Positions 53,293-62,173 of a DNA stretch of 64,000 nucleotides are shown in pieces (position 1 is the first letter of the stretch; each line of letters opens with the position of its first letter). The notes beneath the pieces were generated by a model that saw only the letters and a list, made by a program, of their open reading frames with translations, ran no database searches and was not told the origin of the DNA. The stretch spans positions 248,001 through 312,000 of the forward strand of contig NZ_JAGOPN010000005.1 in assembly GCF_017991995.1 (NCBI RefSeq). The letters are read 5' to 3'. Both the position numbers and the translations under genes were made by a program. This DNA comes from Pseudacidovorax sp. GTDB lineage: Bacteria; Pseudomonadota; Gammaproteobacteria; Burkholderiales; Burkholderiaceae_C.

Positions 53293-53697
53293 GTGCGCTA
53301 CATGCTCGACACCAACATCTGCATCTACCTCATCAAAGGCCAGCCCGTCGAGGTGCTGCGGCGCATGCGGACCCAGCGGGTGGGCGACGTGGTCATGTCC
53401 GCCATCACCTTCGCCGAACTGCGCGCGGGCCTGGAGATGCAGCCGGCCCTGCGCACCCATGACGAGCGAGTGCTGGGCCTGCTGGCCGAACGCATTCCCG
53501 TGCTGCCCTTCGAGGAACGTGCCGCGGCGTCCTACGGCGAACTGCGCGCAGCCGTGCCGGAGCGCCGACGCAACGCGCTGGACCGCCTGATCGCCGCCCA
53601 TGCGCGCAGCCTGGGCCTGACGCTGGTGACCAACAACGAGGCCGACTTCATGGGCTATCCGGGCCTGGCGGTCGAGAACTGGACCCTTGCGCCATGA
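53293..53697 (+). CDS. vapC: VapC-type toxin (PIN-domain ribonuclease)
   Basis: A 134-residue PIN-domain endoribonuclease. The acidic metal-binding residues are present: Asp6 in MLDTNICIYLIKG, Glu in TFAELRAGLE, Asp in NALDRLIAAHA and Asp in TNNEADFMG. VapC toxins cleave tRNA-fMet or other RNAs when freed from VapB. The start is a GTG at 53293. Its stop overlaps the pbpC start (ATGA), so toxin and penicillin-binding protein are translationally coupled. Confidence 0.93.
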   Translation: MRYMLDTNICIYLIKGQPVEVLRRMRTQRVGDVVMSAITFAELRAGLEMQPALRTHDERVLGLLAERIPVLPFEERAAASYGELRAAVPERRRNALDRLIAAHARSLGLTLVTNNEADFMGYPGLAVENWTLAP

Positions 53698-55907
53698 AGT
53701 CGGTGAAGCCAGGCAGTGCCCGACGTCGCACAGGCCTTCTGGTGCTCGTGCTGACCTTGCTGCCCGCCGCCGCCCTCGCCCTGCCCCGCTTCGACGACGT
53801 CCGCCGCGACTTCCGGCCCTCCGACGTGCAGGTGCTGGACCAGGGCGGCGCGCTGGTGCAGCGGGTGCGCACCGATGCCAGCGTGCGGCGCGGCCAGTGG
53901 ATCAGCCTGGCGGACATCTCGCCCGCGCTGCGCCATGCGCTGATCTACAGCGAGGACCAGCGCTTCTACGAACACAGCGGCGTCGACTGGCGTGCCGTCT
54001 CGGCCGCCGCCTGGGGCAACCTCTGGAACACGCGCACCCGCGGCGCCTCCACGCTGACCATGCAGCTGGCCGGCCTGCTCGACGAGGACCTGCGCCGCGG
54101 CGCCAGCGGCCGCAGCCTGGGCCAGAAGGTGGAGCAGGTCTTCGGCGCCGCCCAGCTGGAGCGTGAATGGCGCAAGGACCAGATCCTGGAGGCCTACCTC
54201 AACCTTGTGCCCTTCCGCGGCGAGCTGGTGGGCATCGACGCCCTCTCGCGCACGCTCTTCGCCAAGGCCCCGCATGGCCTGGACTCGCGCGAAGGCGCCA
54301 TCGCCGCGGCCCTGGTGCGCGCGCCCAACGCCTCGGCCGCGCAGGTGGCGCGCCGCGCCTGCGAAGTACTGCGCGCCATGCAGCCGGCGCCAGCGCCGGA
54401 CTGCGAATCCCTGGCCTTCTTCACCCAGGCCGCCTTGCAGCGCCGCGCCTTCGATGCCAGCGAAGGCATCGCGCCGCACTTCGCCCGCCAGGCGCTGCGC
54501 CAGCGCAGCGGCGATGCGCCCACGCTGCGCACCACGCTTCGCGCCCCCCTGCAACGCGCTGCCGTGGAAGCGCTGGACCGCCAGATGCGCGAACTGCGCG
54601 GCCGCAACGTGCAGGACGGCGCCGCCGTGGTGCTGGACAACGCCAGCGGTGCCGTGCTCGCCTGGGTCGGCTCCTCGGGCGCGCACAGCCGCGCGGCCGA
54701 GGTCGATGCCGTGCTGGCGCCGCGCCAGCCGGGCTCCACACTCAAGCCGCTGCTCTATGCGCAGGCGATTGCCGAGCGCCGCCTCACGGCCGCCTCGCTG
54801 CTGGAGGATTCGCCCGCGCAGATCGCCACGCCGGGCGGTCTGTACATCCCGCAGAACTACGACCGGCATTTCAAGGGCCTGGTCTCGGCCCGCACCGCGT
54901 TGGCGGCCTCGCTCAACGTGCCAGCGGTGCGCACGCTGGTGATGGTCTCGCCCGATGCCTTCGCGCGCCGCCTGCAGGCCGCCGGCCTCGCCCTGCGCGA
55001 GAGCGGCGACTACTACGGCTACAGCCTGGCCCTGGGCAGCGCCGAGGTCAACCTGCTGGCCCTGACCAATGCCTACCGCATGCTGGCCAACGGCGGGCGC
55101 TACACGCCCACGCGCCTGCTGCCCGAGGCCGCGGCCGAGCCGCCCAGGCCGGTGCTCGATGCCGGCGCCGCCTTCATCGTGGGCGACATCCTGTCGGACC
55201 CGAACGCGCGCGTACGCACCTTCGGCCCCGACAGCCTGCTGGCCACCCGCTTCTGGACGGCGGTAAAGACCGGCACCAGCAAGGACATGCGCGACAACTG
55301 GGCCATCGGCTGGTCGCAGCGCTACACCGTGGGCGTGTGGGTGGGCAATGCCGACGGCTCGCCGATGTGGGACGTGAGCGGCACCAGCGGCGCGGCGCCG
55401 GTCTGGGCCGAGCTGATGCGCCAGCTGCACCAGCGCGAACCCAGCCGCGCGCCCGCGCCGCCGCCGGGCGTGGTGCAGCAGGCCGTGCGCTACGCCGCCG
55501 CGGACGGCAGTGAGCGCGGTACGCCGCTCGAAGCCGCCCGCAGCGAATGGTTCCTGGCCGGCACCCAGCAGGCGCTGTTCACGCCCTCGGCCATCCGCGC
55601 CACTGCGGGCGACAGCGCGAACGGCCGCACAGCGCGCATCACGGCCCCGGCCGACGGCACCATCCTCGCGCTGGACCCGGACATCCCGCCGCGCCACCAG
55701 CGCGTGCGCCTGGTCGCCGACGGCGCGCCGAACGACGTGCAGTGGCGGCTGGATGGCCGCACGCTGGCGCGCGGCACGGCGGCCGACTGGCTGCCCTGGC
55801 CCGGCCGCCACCGGCTGGAGTTGGCCGATGCGCGCGGCCAGGTGCTGGACAGCATCCGCATCGAGGTCCGCGGTGCGGGCGTGGTGGGACCGCCGCCGCG
55901 TCGCTGA
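53694..55907 (+). CDS. pbpC: Penicillin-binding protein 1C
   Basis: A 737-residue bifunctional peptidoglycan synthase with an N-terminal signal anchor (RTGLLVLVLTLLPAAALALP). The glycosyltransferase domain has YSEDQRFYEHSGVDW near residue 85 and RGASTLTMQLAG near 117; the transpeptidase domain has the SxxK motif in QPGSTLKPLLY near 345, SxN in AASLNVPAVR and KTGTSKDMRDNWAIG near 524. A C-terminal BiPBP_C-like domain (about 640-730) is typical of PBP1C. The usual partner gene, an alpha-2-macroglobulin homologue, is not upstream here; vapBC is, overlapping by 4 bases. Confidence 0.94.
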   Translation: MKSVKPGSARRRTGLLVLVLTLLPAAALALPRFDDVRRDFRPSDVQVLDQGGALVQRVRTDASVRRGQWISLADISPALRHALIYSEDQRFYEHSGVDWRAVSAAAWGNLWNTRTRGASTLTMQLAGLLDEDLRRGASGRSLGQKVEQVFGAAQLEREWRKDQILEAYLNLVPFRGELVGIDALSRTLFAKAPHGLDSREGAIAAALVRAPNASAAQVARRACEVLRAMQPAPAPDCESLAFFTQAALQRRAFDASEGIAPHFARQALRQRSGDAPTLRTTLRAPLQRAAVEALDRQMRELRGRNVQDGAAVVLDNASGAVLAWVGSSGAHSRAAEVDAVLAPRQPGSTLKPLLYAQAIAERRLTAASLLEDSPAQIATPGGLYIPQNYDRHFKGLVSARTALAASLNVPAVRTLVMVSPDAFARRLQAAGLALRESGDYYGYSLALGSAEVNLLALTNAYRMLANGGRYTPTRLLPEAAAEPPRPVLDAGAAFIVGDILSDPNARVRTFGPDSLLATRFWTAVKTGTSKDMRDNWAIGWSQRYTVGVWVGNADGSPMWDVSGTSGAAPVWAELMRQLHQREPSRAPAPPPGVVQQAVRYAAADGSERGTPLEAARSEWFLAGTQQALFTPSAIRATAGDSANGRTARITAPADGTILALDPDIPPRHQRVRLVADGAPNDVQWRLDGRTLARGTAADWLPWPGRHRLELADARGQVLDSIRIEVRGAGVVGPPPRR

Positions 55908-55974
55908 GGCAGGGCCGCCGCATCGGCGGGCGTCCCGTCGCGAGCCGCGGTGTCTGGCGCCGGAGTCGCCGCCG

Positions 55975-57342
55975 TCAGGGCTCGGCACGCGGCAGCATCA
56001 CGCGTGCACACAACCCGCCGCGCTCTGCCGGCAGCAGCGCCAGCTCGCCGCCGTGCTCGCCCGCGATGCGCTCCACGATCGCCAGGCCCAGACCGGCGCC
56101 CGAGCCACCGGCGCGCGCATCGCCCGCACGGTGGAAAGGCTGGCGCAGCCAGTCGGCCTGGGCGGGGTCGATGCCCGGCCCATGGTCGATCACATCCAGC
56201 CACACCCGGCCGCCTTGCGCGCAGGTGCGCAGCAGCACCGGCGGTGCGCCGTGCCGATGGGCGTTCTCCAGCAGATTCGCCAGCATGCGCCGCAGGGCAG
56301 CCGGCCGGCCGCTGACGGCCGGCAGGGAACGGGCCGGCTGCCATTGCACGGGCTGTCCGTGGTCGGCGAAGTCGGCGCACACGCGGGCGCACAGGGCATT
56401 CAGGTCCACCGGCTCGCGCAGGCCGGGCTCGTCGGCGGCGCGCGCGTAGTCGAGGAACTGGCCCACGATGCCGTCCATCTCCTCCACGCTGCGCACCATG
56501 CTGGCACGGGTGGCGGGGTCGGCTGCGTCGCCGACGATCTCCACGGCCAGGCGCAGCTTGGTCAGGGGCGTGCGCAGGTCATGGGAGATGCCCGCCAGCA
56601 TCAGCGCCCGCTCGCGCTCCTGGCGGGCCAGGCTGTCGGCCATGCGGTTGAAGCTGCGGCTGACGGTGGCGATCTCGCTGGGCCCGTCCTCCGGCAGCGG
56701 CGGCGGCCTGCGGCCGGCGCCCAGGCTGCCCGCTGCCTGCACCAGACGGGACAGCGGCCGATCGAGCCGACGCTGCAGCCACAGCGCACCCGCCAGCGCC
56801 AGCAGGCCGCTGCCCGCGCTCACGGCCAGCCAGGCCCCGGTGAACTCCCGCGCGGGCAGCACGCCGGGCAGCACCAGCCAGTGGGCATCGCCGTCCAGCG
56901 CCACCCGCAGGGCCAGGCCACCGTCGCCTGCGCGGCGCCACAGGGCCTGCATGCCGGCCTCGCCCAAGCGCTGCGACACCCGGCGGATGAAGCGCCGTTC
57001 CAGGGCCGTGAGCCGCGGGGACGCGTCCGCGTCGCTGGCCACGTTTCCGCCATCCGGACGGCGGTTGAAGGCCGTCACGAACGACGCGCGCTGGGCGGGC
57101 GGCAGGCTGGCCAGCCCGGCGCGCACGGCCAGCAGGTTGGTGGCCACGCCATCGGCCGCCTGGGCGAGCCGCGGCTTGAGCACCATCTCGCGCAGAAGCA
57201 GCGCGCTGCCGATCTGGCCGATCAGGATCAGCAGCACGATCAGCAAGGCATGGCGCCCGAGCAGGCTGCGCGGCCAGCGCGCGATGGCGGCCCGGGCATC
57301 GACCGCGCCTGCCTCGGTGTCGCCCGCGGTGCGAGCGCTCAT
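55975..57342 (-). CDS. Sensor histidine kinase (EnvZ-like)
   Basis: A 455-residue membrane kinase: a first transmembrane helix (HALLIVLLILIGQIGSALLL), a periplasmic sensor of about 130 residues, a second helix near residue 165-185, HAMP, then the DHp domain with ISHDLRTPLTKLRL (phosphorylated His near 253) and an HATPase with LENAHRHG (N-box), DHGPGID (G1) and GSGAGLGLAI (G2). Its start overlaps the response-regulator stop (ATGA). The signal is unknown; the neighbours suggest envelope conditions. Confidence 0.93.
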   Translation of the reverse strand: MSARTAGDTEAGAVDARAAIARWPRSLLGRHALLIVLLILIGQIGSALLLREMVLKPRLAQAADGVATNLLAVRAGLASLPPAQRASFVTAFNRRPDGGNVASDADASPRLTALERRFIRRVSQRLGEAGMQALWRRAGDGGLALRVALDGDAHWLVLPGVLPAREFTGAWLAVSAGSGLLALAGALWLQRRLDRPLSRLVQAAGSLGAGRRPPPLPEDGPSEIATVSRSFNRMADSLARQERERALMLAGISHDLRTPLTKLRLAVEIVGDAADPATRASMVRSVEEMDGIVGQFLDYARAADEPGLREPVDLNALCARVCADFADHGQPVQWQPARSLPAVSGRPAALRRMLANLLENAHRHGAPPVLLRTCAQGGRVWLDVIDHGPGIDPAQADWLRQPFHRAGDARAGGSGAGLGLAIVERIAGEHGGELALLPAERGGLCARVMLPRAEP

Positions 57343-58067
57343 CGGGCCTCCCCATCCGGCACGAAGACGTAGCCCACGCCCCACACGGTCTGGATGAAGC
57401 GCGGCTGCGCCGGGTCGGCCTCGATCAGCTTGCGCAGCCGCATCACCTGCACGTCGATGCTGCGGTCGGTGGCCTCGTGCTCGCGGCCGCGCGCCAGCTC
57501 GATGAGGCGGTCGCGGCCGAGCGGGCGTCCCGGGTGGTGGCAGAAGGCGGCCAGCAGCGTGAACTCGCCCGTGGTCATCGGCAGATCCTGGCCCGCGCGG
57601 CTGAGGCGGCGGCGGCCGAGGTCGAGCACGAAGTCGGCCCCGAAGCGCAACTCGCCCTCGTCGGGTGCCGGGCCGGTGTGCGCGCCCAGCATGCGCTGGC
57701 GCCGCACCATGGCCTGGATGCGGGCCAGCAGTTCGCGCGGGTTGAAGGGCTTGGGCAGGTAGTCGTCGGCGCCCATCTCCAGGCCGACGATGCGGTCGAC
57801 CGGATCACCCCGCGCCGTGAGCATCAGGATGGGGATGGTCTCGCCCTGCGCACGCAGGCGGCGGCAGACGGACAGGCCGTCCTCGCCCGGCATCATGACG
57901 TCGAGCACCAGCACGTCGAAGCGCTCGCGCGCGAGCAGGCGGTCCAGGGCGGCCGCGCCTTCGACGGTGCGCACGGCGTAGCCCTGGTCGCCCAGGTAGC
58001 GCTGCAGCAGCGCACGCAGGTCGGCCTCGTCGTCGGCCACCAGGATGCGGGCAAGCGGCTCGGTCAT
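57339..58067 (-). CDS. OmpR-family response regulator
   Basis: A 242-residue regulator. The receiver domain has ADDEADLRALL, the phospho-acceptor Asp56 in VLDVMMPGEDG, and KPFNPRELLARI; the winged-helix output domain ends TVWGVGYVFVPDGEAR. The ATG at 58067 was chosen over upstream in-frame starts. It is the first gene of the two-component operon, divergent from the secreted-protein gene 58318 across about 250 bases, which probably contain the promoters for both. Confidence 0.93.
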   Translation of the reverse strand: MTEPLARILVADDEADLRALLQRYLGDQGYAVRTVEGAAALDRLLARERFDVLVLDVMMPGEDGLSVCRRLRAQGETIPILMLTARGDPVDRIVGLEMGADDYLPKPFNPRELLARIQAMVRRQRMLGAHTGPAPDEGELRFGADFVLDLGRRRLSRAGQDLPMTTGEFTLLAAFCHHPGRPLGRDRLIELARGREHEATDRSIDVQVMRLRKLIEADPAQPRFIQTVWGVGYVFVPDGEAR

Positions 58068-58317
58068 GAGACGGCGACCGGCGCAGGGCGCGCCGCGACG
58101 CGGGACGGCGGCAGGGCAGGAAGCAGCGGGCACGGCAACAGGGACATGGCGGCATCGTAGACAGCGCTGGCGTCCCGGCGGCCCCCCGAAATCATGACAA
58201 ACGATGACAGGCCTGGACGCCCGTCATGGCTGGTCATGAGCGGGGGCTGCGCCGTGACGAGTGCGTGACAACCTGGCCCGACAGTGGCGGCATCCACTCA
58301 CCGAAAGGATGCCTGCC

Positions 58318-58863
58318 ATGAACACCGTCCGGCCCCATCGGCCGCACACCCCGACGCTCGCGGCCCTGCTGGTCGCATCCAGCCTGCTGGCGGCGGTCCC
58401 CGCGGCCCATGCCGAGGGCCGCCGCGTCGTGCGGCCCAACGCCGCGGGCGGCACCACGGCCACCCGGCTCGCGGGCCGCCAGGGGCCGGAGGGCGGCCGC
58501 TTCGGCGCTGCACGCGGCGTGGCGACCGATGGCCAGGGCAACGTGGTGGCCGGCAGCGCCAGCCGCCTGCATGGGCCCGCCGGCGGCCTGGCCCAGCGGG
58601 CTGGCAGGACGCAGGTGCATGCCGACGGCTCCGCCCAGCATCAGGGCACGCTGTCGGCCAGCAACGCCCGAGGCAGCCTGCAGTCCACCGGCAATGCCAC
58701 CTGCAGCGCCGACGGCACCGTGGAGGCCAGCCGCAGCAGCAGCGCCACCCAGGCCACCACCGGCAACAGCGTGCAGCGCAGCACCCAGTACAGCAGCAGC
58801 ACCGGGCTCACGCACAGCGCCACCTGCTTCGACGCCAGCGGTGCCACCATCGCCTGCCGCTGA
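58318..58863 (+). CDS. Hypothetical exported Ser/Ala/Gly-rich protein
   Basis: A 181-residue secreted protein with a signal peptide ending VPAAHA. The mature part is low-complexity, rich in Gly, Ser, Thr and Gln (DGSAQHQGTLSASNARGSLQ), with two Cys (in NATCSADG and ATCFDASG) plus one near the C-terminus. No family is recognised. AAGGA lies 8 bases before the ATG at 58318. It is followed 25 bases later by the EF-hand gene; the pair may be targets of the divergent two-component system. Confidence 0.65.
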   Translation: MNTVRPHRPHTPTLAALLVASSLLAAVPAAHAEGRRVVRPNAAGGTTATRLAGRQGPEGGRFGAARGVATDGQGNVVAGSASRLHGPAGGLAQRAGRTQVHADGSAQHQGTLSASNARGSLQSTGNATCSADGTVEASRSSSATQATTGNSVQRSTQYSSSTGLTHSATCFDASGATIACR

Positions 58864-58888
58864 GGCCGGCCACGCCGAAGGAGATCCC

Positions 58889-59200
58889 ATGACCCCTCAG
58901 AATTCCCGCCGCCTCGCCACCGCCCTGGCCTGCCTGGTCGTGGGCGCCGCACACGCCCAGAGCGCGCTGCCCGACGCCTCGCGCCGAGAAGCCCTGCGCA
59001 GCGAGTTGACGCAGCGCTTCACCGCCGCCGACACCAACGGCGACGGACGCCTGAGCCGCGACGAGGCCAAGGCCGGCATGCCGCGCGTCTACCGCGCCTT
59101 CGACGCCATCGACCGCACGCATGCCGGCAGCATCACCCTCGCGCAGATCGAGGCCCACCTGGCCAGCCAGCGCGGCAAGCGCGGCGCGGGCGCCCCCTGA
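58889..59200 (+). CDS. Exported EF-hand calcium-binding protein
   Basis: A 103-residue small periplasmic protein. The signal peptide ends GAAHAQ; one canonical EF-hand loop DTNGDGRLSRDE follows RFTAA, and the second (AIDRTHAGSITLAQIE) is degenerate at position 3-5. AAGGAG lies 7 bases before the ATG. Such proteins are common beside OmpR-type systems in Comamonadaceae; the role is probably calcium sensing or buffering. Confidence 0.82.
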   Translation: MTPQNSRRLATALACLVVGAAHAQSALPDASRREALRSELTQRFTAADTNGDGRLSRDEAKAGMPRVYRAFDAIDRTHAGSITLAQIEAHLASQRGKRGAGAP

Positions 59201-59216
59201 AGCCGTCGCACGCACC

Positions 59217-60077
59217 ATGCAGTCCGACCTACTTCGCCACGCCCTGGGCCCGGAGGCCCTGCCCTGGCTGCTGGCCCTGCTGGGCCTGGTGCTCGTCGCG
59301 GCCACGGCCGAAGGGCTGGTACAGACCTTCGTGCGCCGCCAGCCCTACGACTGGCGGGCCTACGCGGCGTCGCTGGCCGACACGGCAGGCCGCCGGGCCG
59401 TGGATGCGCTGGGCCTGTCCATCGCCGCGCCGCTGCTGGCGCTGGCCTGGACGCACCGGCTGACCACGCTGCCGCTCTCAACCCCCACGGCCTTTGCGCT
59501 GCTCTTCCTGGGGCAGGAGCTGTGCTACTACGCCTATCACCGCGCCGCCCATCGCGTGCGCTGGTTCTGGGCCACGCATGCGGTGCACCATTCGCCCAAC
59601 GAGTTGACGCTGGCTACGGCGCTGCGCCTGGGATGGACGGGCAAGCTCACCGGCACGGCGCTGTTCTTCACCCCGCTGGTGTGGCTGGGCTTCTCGCCCA
59701 CGGCGGTGATGGGGACGCTGGCCGCCAACCTGCTCTACCAGTTCTGGCTGCACGCGCCCTGGCTGCCGCGCCTGGGGCCGCTGGAATGGGTGCTGAACAC
59801 GCCCACCCATCACAAGGTGCACCACGCCTCCAACCCGGAATACCTGGACTGCAACTACGGCGGCGTGCTGATCGTCTTCGACCGGCTGTTCGGCACCTTC
59901 GTCGACCTGCGCGCAGACCTGCCGCCCCGCTACGGCCTGACCACGCCGCTGCACACCCACAATCCGCTGCGCATCGCCTTCCACGAATGGGCGCGGCTGG
60001 CGCAGGACCTGCGCCAGGCCCGCGGCCTGAAGCGGCGGCTGCGCATCCTCTTCGGCGCGCCTGGAGCCCAGCCATGA
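59217..60077 (+). CDS. Sterol desaturase/fatty acid hydroxylase family membrane protein
   Basis: A 286-residue integral membrane di-iron enzyme candidate. The histidine boxes are HRAAH near residue 108, HAVHH near 122, and HHKVHH near 200, the HX3H, HX2HH, HX2HH pattern of the family. About four membrane helices surround them. Bacterial members hydroxylate or desaturate lipids; the substrate is unknown. The start at 59217 follows the EF-hand gene by 16 bases; its stop overlaps the next start (ATGA). Confidence 0.87.
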   Translation: MQSDLLRHALGPEALPWLLALLGLVLVAATAEGLVQTFVRRQPYDWRAYAASLADTAGRRAVDALGLSIAAPLLALAWTHRLTTLPLSTPTAFALLFLGQELCYYAYHRAAHRVRWFWATHAVHHSPNELTLATALRLGWTGKLTGTALFFTPLVWLGFSPTAVMGTLAANLLYQFWLHAPWLPRLGPLEWVLNTPTHHKVHHASNPEYLDCNYGGVLIVFDRLFGTFVDLRADLPPRYGLTTPLHTHNPLRIAFHEWARLAQDLRQARGLKRRLRILFGAPGAQP

Positions 60078-60907
60078 CCCCGATCCGACACTGGCTGCCC
60101 GCCTTCGCCCTGCTGCTGACCGCCGCCCTGGCCCATGCCGCCCCCGACCGGCAGCTGGCCTACGGCCCCGATCCCGCCCAGCGGCTGGACGTCTACCTGC
60201 CCGCGCAGCCGCAGGGTGCCCCGATCCTGGTGATGGTGCATGGCGGTGCCTGGATGTTCGGCCGGCCCGATGCGCCGAACGTGGTGGACGCCAAGGTGGC
60301 CCACTGGGTGCGCGAGCGCGGCTTCGTCTTCGTCTCGGTGGGCTACCGGCTGGTGCCGCAGGTAGATGTGCGCGCACAGGCCCATGACGTGGCCCGTGCG
60401 CTCGCCGAAGTGCAGCGGCTGGCGCCGGGCTGGCACGCGGACGCGGACCGGCTGGTGCTGATGGGCCACTCGGCCGGTGCCCACCTCGTGGCGCTGCTGA
60501 GCGCCGACCCATCACTCGCAACCGCGCAGGGCGCCCGCCGCTGGCGCGGCACGGTGGTGCTCGACAGTGCGGCCCTGGACACCGAAGGGCTGATGCAACG
60601 CCGGCATCTGCGCTTCTACGACCGGGCCTTCGGCGCCGACCCGGCCCTCTGGCGCGCCGTGTCGCCCACGGCACGTCTGGCCCCTGGCAGCCTGCCGATG
60701 CTGCTGGTGTGCGCCAGCGAACGTCGCGACGACTCGTGCGGCCAGAGCGCCCGGTTCGCCTCCCTGGTGCGCACAGGAGGTGGCCAGGCCACTGTGCTGC
60801 CCCAGCCGCTGTCGCACGGCGAGATCAATGCGCAGCTCGGAACGCCGGGCGGCTACACGCAGGCGGTCGACCGGTTCATCGACGGGTTGGCCGCGCCGGT
60901 GCGCTGA
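60074..60907 (+). CDS. Exported alpha/beta hydrolase (esterase/BD-FAE-like)
   Basis: A 277-residue hydrolase with a signal peptide ending ALAHA. The oxyanion-hole motif VHGGAWMFG is near residue 56, the nucleophile elbow GHSAGAH near 136, and the catalytic His probably in LSHGEIN near 250. This matches the esterase/lipase families close to kynurenine formamidase and feruloyl esterases. The 4-base overlap with the desaturase-like gene implies co-expression, perhaps in modifying a lipid or ester. Confidence 0.85.
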   Translation: MTPIRHWLPAFALLLTAALAHAAPDRQLAYGPDPAQRLDVYLPAQPQGAPILVMVHGGAWMFGRPDAPNVVDAKVAHWVRERGFVFVSVGYRLVPQVDVRAQAHDVARALAEVQRLAPGWHADADRLVLMGHSAGAHLVALLSADPSLATAQGARRWRGTVVLDSAALDTEGLMQRRHLRFYDRAFGADPALWRAVSPTARLAPGSLPMLLVCASERRDDSCGQSARFASLVRTGGGQATVLPQPLSHGEINAQLGTPGGYTQAVDRFIDGLAAPVR

Positions 60908-60995
60908 GGCCACCGTTGACCGGCGCCGGCGCGGAGTCGGCAGGAGAGGCACCGGGCCGGGGGCTGAAGCGGCTGCGCTGCCCTATCCCGGTGGC

Positions 60996-61020
60996 TGCGG
61001 CGCCGTTCAGGGGCGCCGCA
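60996..61020. terminator. Hairpin between convergent esterase and diguanylate cyclase genes
   Basis: Arms TGCGGCGCC (60996-61004) and GGCGCCGCA (61012-61020) overlap the stop of the minus-strand cyclase. There is no T-run; it may act as a weak bidirectional terminator. Confidence 0.35.
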
Positions 61021-62173
61021 TGGCGCGCCAGGGCCGCCAGGTCCGCCGTTCGGGCGCGGCAGGGATCAACGGCATCCGGCCGGAAGGCGGCGCCACCGCC
61101 AGCGTGTCCTTGCCCCGCGCCTTGGCCTGGTAGAGCGCCTCGTCGGCCAGGGCCAATGCGCGGTGCAAGGGCACATCCGGCTCGACGGTGGCCACGCCGG
61201 CGCTCACCGACAGGCGCAGCCCGCCCACGCGCAAGTGATGCACTGCCGACACGCAGGCCGCTGCCACGTCGGCCGGCGATGCCGAGGCGTCCTCGATCCA
61301 GATGCAGAACTCCTCGCCACCCAGGCGGGCGCACAGGTGCGGCGCACTGGCGCGACGCAGCGCCTGCGCCACCGCGCGCAATGCCCGGTCGCCACCCTCG
61401 TGGCCCAGGCGCTCGTTGATGCGCTTGAAGTCGTCCACGTCCAGCAGCACGACGTTGAACGCGCCCGCCGGCATGGCGGCCAGCGCCGCCTGGGTCCGCT
61501 CGAGGAAGGCGCGCCGGTTGGGCAGGCCGGTGAGCGCGTCCTCATAGGCCAGCGCCGCCAGCCGCAGTTGCAGCACATGGCCGCTGCGCCGCTCGCGCGA
61601 CAACGCCAGGTGGGCCAGCAGGCACAGCGCCAGAGCGCCCGCCGCGAAGAAGGCCAGCACCGGCCGCTGGGCCGGCGCGACGCTGCGCATCAGTGCGCCA
61701 TCGACGAAGACCAGGCCCACCGCCCCGATGCCGGCCAGGAAGTCGCGCAGTCGCACATGGCACAGCGCCAGGCACATGCCGAAGAGCATCAGCAGCGGCA
61801 GCGTCCAGAAGGCCTGGGCCGCACTGCCTTCCAGGTTCAACCGGAAGGCGATGGCCAACGACACCGTGACCATCAGCCCACCCAGGCTCAGCAGCCAGGC
61901 CGGCCGGGGCCGCAGCGACAGCAGCATGCCCAGGCCCGCCGCGGCGGTGCAGAGGAGCTCGGCGGACAGATGCGCGCCGCCCCCCGGCACGGAGACCATC
62001 AGCGTCATCAGCCAGATCAGCACGCCCGTCGCCTCGCAGGCCAGGGCGAGCGAACGCACCTCCTGGCGCAGCGCGCGCCGCAGCGCCTGGGCCTGCGCGG
62101 CGGGAACCGAAGGCACCAACCAACGCCAGAGGCGGCGCGCCCGCCGGTACAGCAGCATCCGCAGCGGCATCAC
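61007..62173 (-). CDS. Membrane diguanylate cyclase (GGDEF)
   Basis: A 388-residue inner-membrane protein with about six helices (residues 45-205) and a C-terminal GGDEF domain (DALTGLPNRRAFLERTQ; FNVVLLDVDDFKRINERLGH; active site RLGGEEF). The catalytic residues are intact, so it should make cyclic di-GMP. The RxxD inhibitory site normally five residues before GGEEF is missing (SAPHLCAR). Its start overlaps the stop of a second cyclase (ATGA). Confidence 0.9.
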   Translation of the reverse strand: MMPLRMLLYRRARRLWRWLVPSVPAAQAQALRRALRQEVRSLALACEATGVLIWLMTLMVSVPGGGAHLSAELLCTAAAGLGMLLSLRPRPAWLLSLGGLMVTVSLAIAFRLNLEGSAAQAFWTLPLLMLFGMCLALCHVRLRDFLAGIGAVGLVFVDGALMRSVAPAQRPVLAFFAAGALALCLLAHLALSRERRSGHVLQLRLAALAYEDALTGLPNRRAFLERTQAALAAMPAGAFNVVLLDVDDFKRINERLGHEGGDRALRAVAQALRRASAPHLCARLGGEEFCIWIEDASASPADVAAACVSAVHHLRVGGLRLSVSAGVATVEPDVPLHRALALADEALYQAKARGKDTLAVAPPSGRMPLIPAAPERRTWRPWRAMRRP

